From: Deinococcus taeanensis
GTDB taxonomy: Bacteria > Deinococcota > Deinococci > Deinococcales > Deinococcaceae
NCBI RefSeq assembly: GCF_020229735.1
Contig: NZ_CP083455.1
Coordinates: 1,639,001-1,703,000, forward strand
Direction of reading: 5' to 3'
Length of the DNA: 64,000 nt
Each line of letters begins with the position of its first letter. The first letter of the stretch is position 1. Below are positions 63,586 through 64,000 of this stretch, in pieces. The notes under the pieces were generated by a model. The model did no database searches. It worked only from the letters and a program-made list of their open reading frames with translations, and was not told the DNA's origin. The translations under genes and the position numbers were made by a program.

Positions 63586-64000
63586 CCGCCGCGGCCCCCC
63601 CGTCCGGCCTCTCCCCCGCCGTGGCGCGCGTGGAAGTGCTGCGCGCCGACGGACTCGCCAAACGCTTCGGCGGCCTGCTCGCCGTGCAGAACGTATCGTT
63701 TACCCACCACCAGGGCGAGATTCTGGCGGTGATCGGCCCGAACGGCGCGGGCAAGACCACGCTGCTGAACCTCCTGTCGGGCGTGTACCGCCCCTCGGCC
63801 GGGCGCCTGCACCTGATGGGCCGCGACGTGACCGGCGAGAGCATGGAGGCCCGCTGTCACGCCGGGCTGGGCCGCGCCTTCCAGATCGTGCGGCCCTTCC
63901 CCGAAATGACCGTGCACGAGAACGTCACGGTGGGCGCCCTGTTCGGCAAACCCGGTCAGCGGCTTCAGGAGGCGCGCGAGCGGGCCTGGGCGCTGCTGGA
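63582..64000 (+). CDS. livG: Branched-chain amino acid ABC transporter ATPase LivG (truncated by the window end)
   Basis: Starts at GTG 63582 with GGAGGTGA upstream, overlapping the livM stop. LRADGLAKRFGGLLAVQNVSF, Walker A VIGPNGAGKTTLLNLLSGVYRP and the Q-loop region GLGRAFQIVRPFPEMTVHENV identify LivG. 139 codons are visible; the Walker B and signature lie past base 64000, where livF is also expected. Confidence 0.93.

Overview
The window is GC-rich chromosomal DNA that reads as a Deinococcus species. The evidence is deinoxanthin-type carotenoid genes (crtB-crtI) next to a Fur-family gene, a primary sigma factor with a long Ala/Lys/Pro-rich N-terminal extension, a giant TamB, many start codons placed 6-7 nt after a TANNNT -10 box (leaderless mRNAs), and one site resembling the radiation/desiccation response motif (RDRM). 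No tRNA, rRNA, CRISPR array, prophage or insertion sequence was recognised. Gene density is high, most gaps are under 250 bp, and the coding strand changes often.

Layout. 40-3577: DUF4129-MoxR-DUF58 operon. 3678-8123: sigA, an RsmC-like methyltransferase, rnhB and a MOSC protein. 8131-10782: metY-metX operon behind an S-box (SAM-I type) riboswitch. 10958-13012: a metzincin-like lipoprotein protease. 13087-18548: Fur-family regulator, two envelope-associated genes, a methyltransferase, crtB and crtI. 18663-24453: aldehyde dehydrogenase, two alpha/beta hydrolases, oligopeptidase B and OsmC. 24819-26237: a WGR/beta-propeller protein with the RDRM-like palindrome on its start codon. 26309-39420: acylphosphatase, tamB (about 9.9 kb), a small hypothetical gene and an ABC-F gene that looks frameshifted. 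39565-45664: trhO, a broken DUF305 gene, a membrane protein, a TPR-like hypothetical, relA/spoT and a 34-codon candidate mini-gene. 45775-52117: nucleoside hydrolase, GH16-like enzyme, acyl-CoA dehydrogenase, acyl-CoA carboxylase carboxyltransferase and a cytochrome P450. 52172-58359: an NAD salvage cluster (transporter-pncB-nadM and divergent nadE) lying between the two subunit genes of a 3-oxoacid CoA-transferase. 58388-60191: an alpha/beta hydrolase and a second MetX-like protein. 60417-64000: livK-livH-livM-livG, cut by the window end.

How the genes work together. metX/metY make homocysteine from homoserine and appear to be controlled by SAM. The acyl-CoA carboxylase/dehydrogenase operon and the CoA-transferase A gene carry near-identical operators directly upstream of their -10 boxes, which suggests one TetR-type regulon for acyl-CoA and ketone-body or branched-chain metabolism. 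The liv operon would supply branched-chain amino acids. The NAD genes form a niacin salvage route from uptake to NAD.

The observations I rate highest are the RDRM-like site on the WGR/propeller gene, the shared operator pair, the self-contained mini-gene upstream of relA/spoT, the paired palindromes before livK, and the two apparent frameshifts (ABC-F, DUF305).
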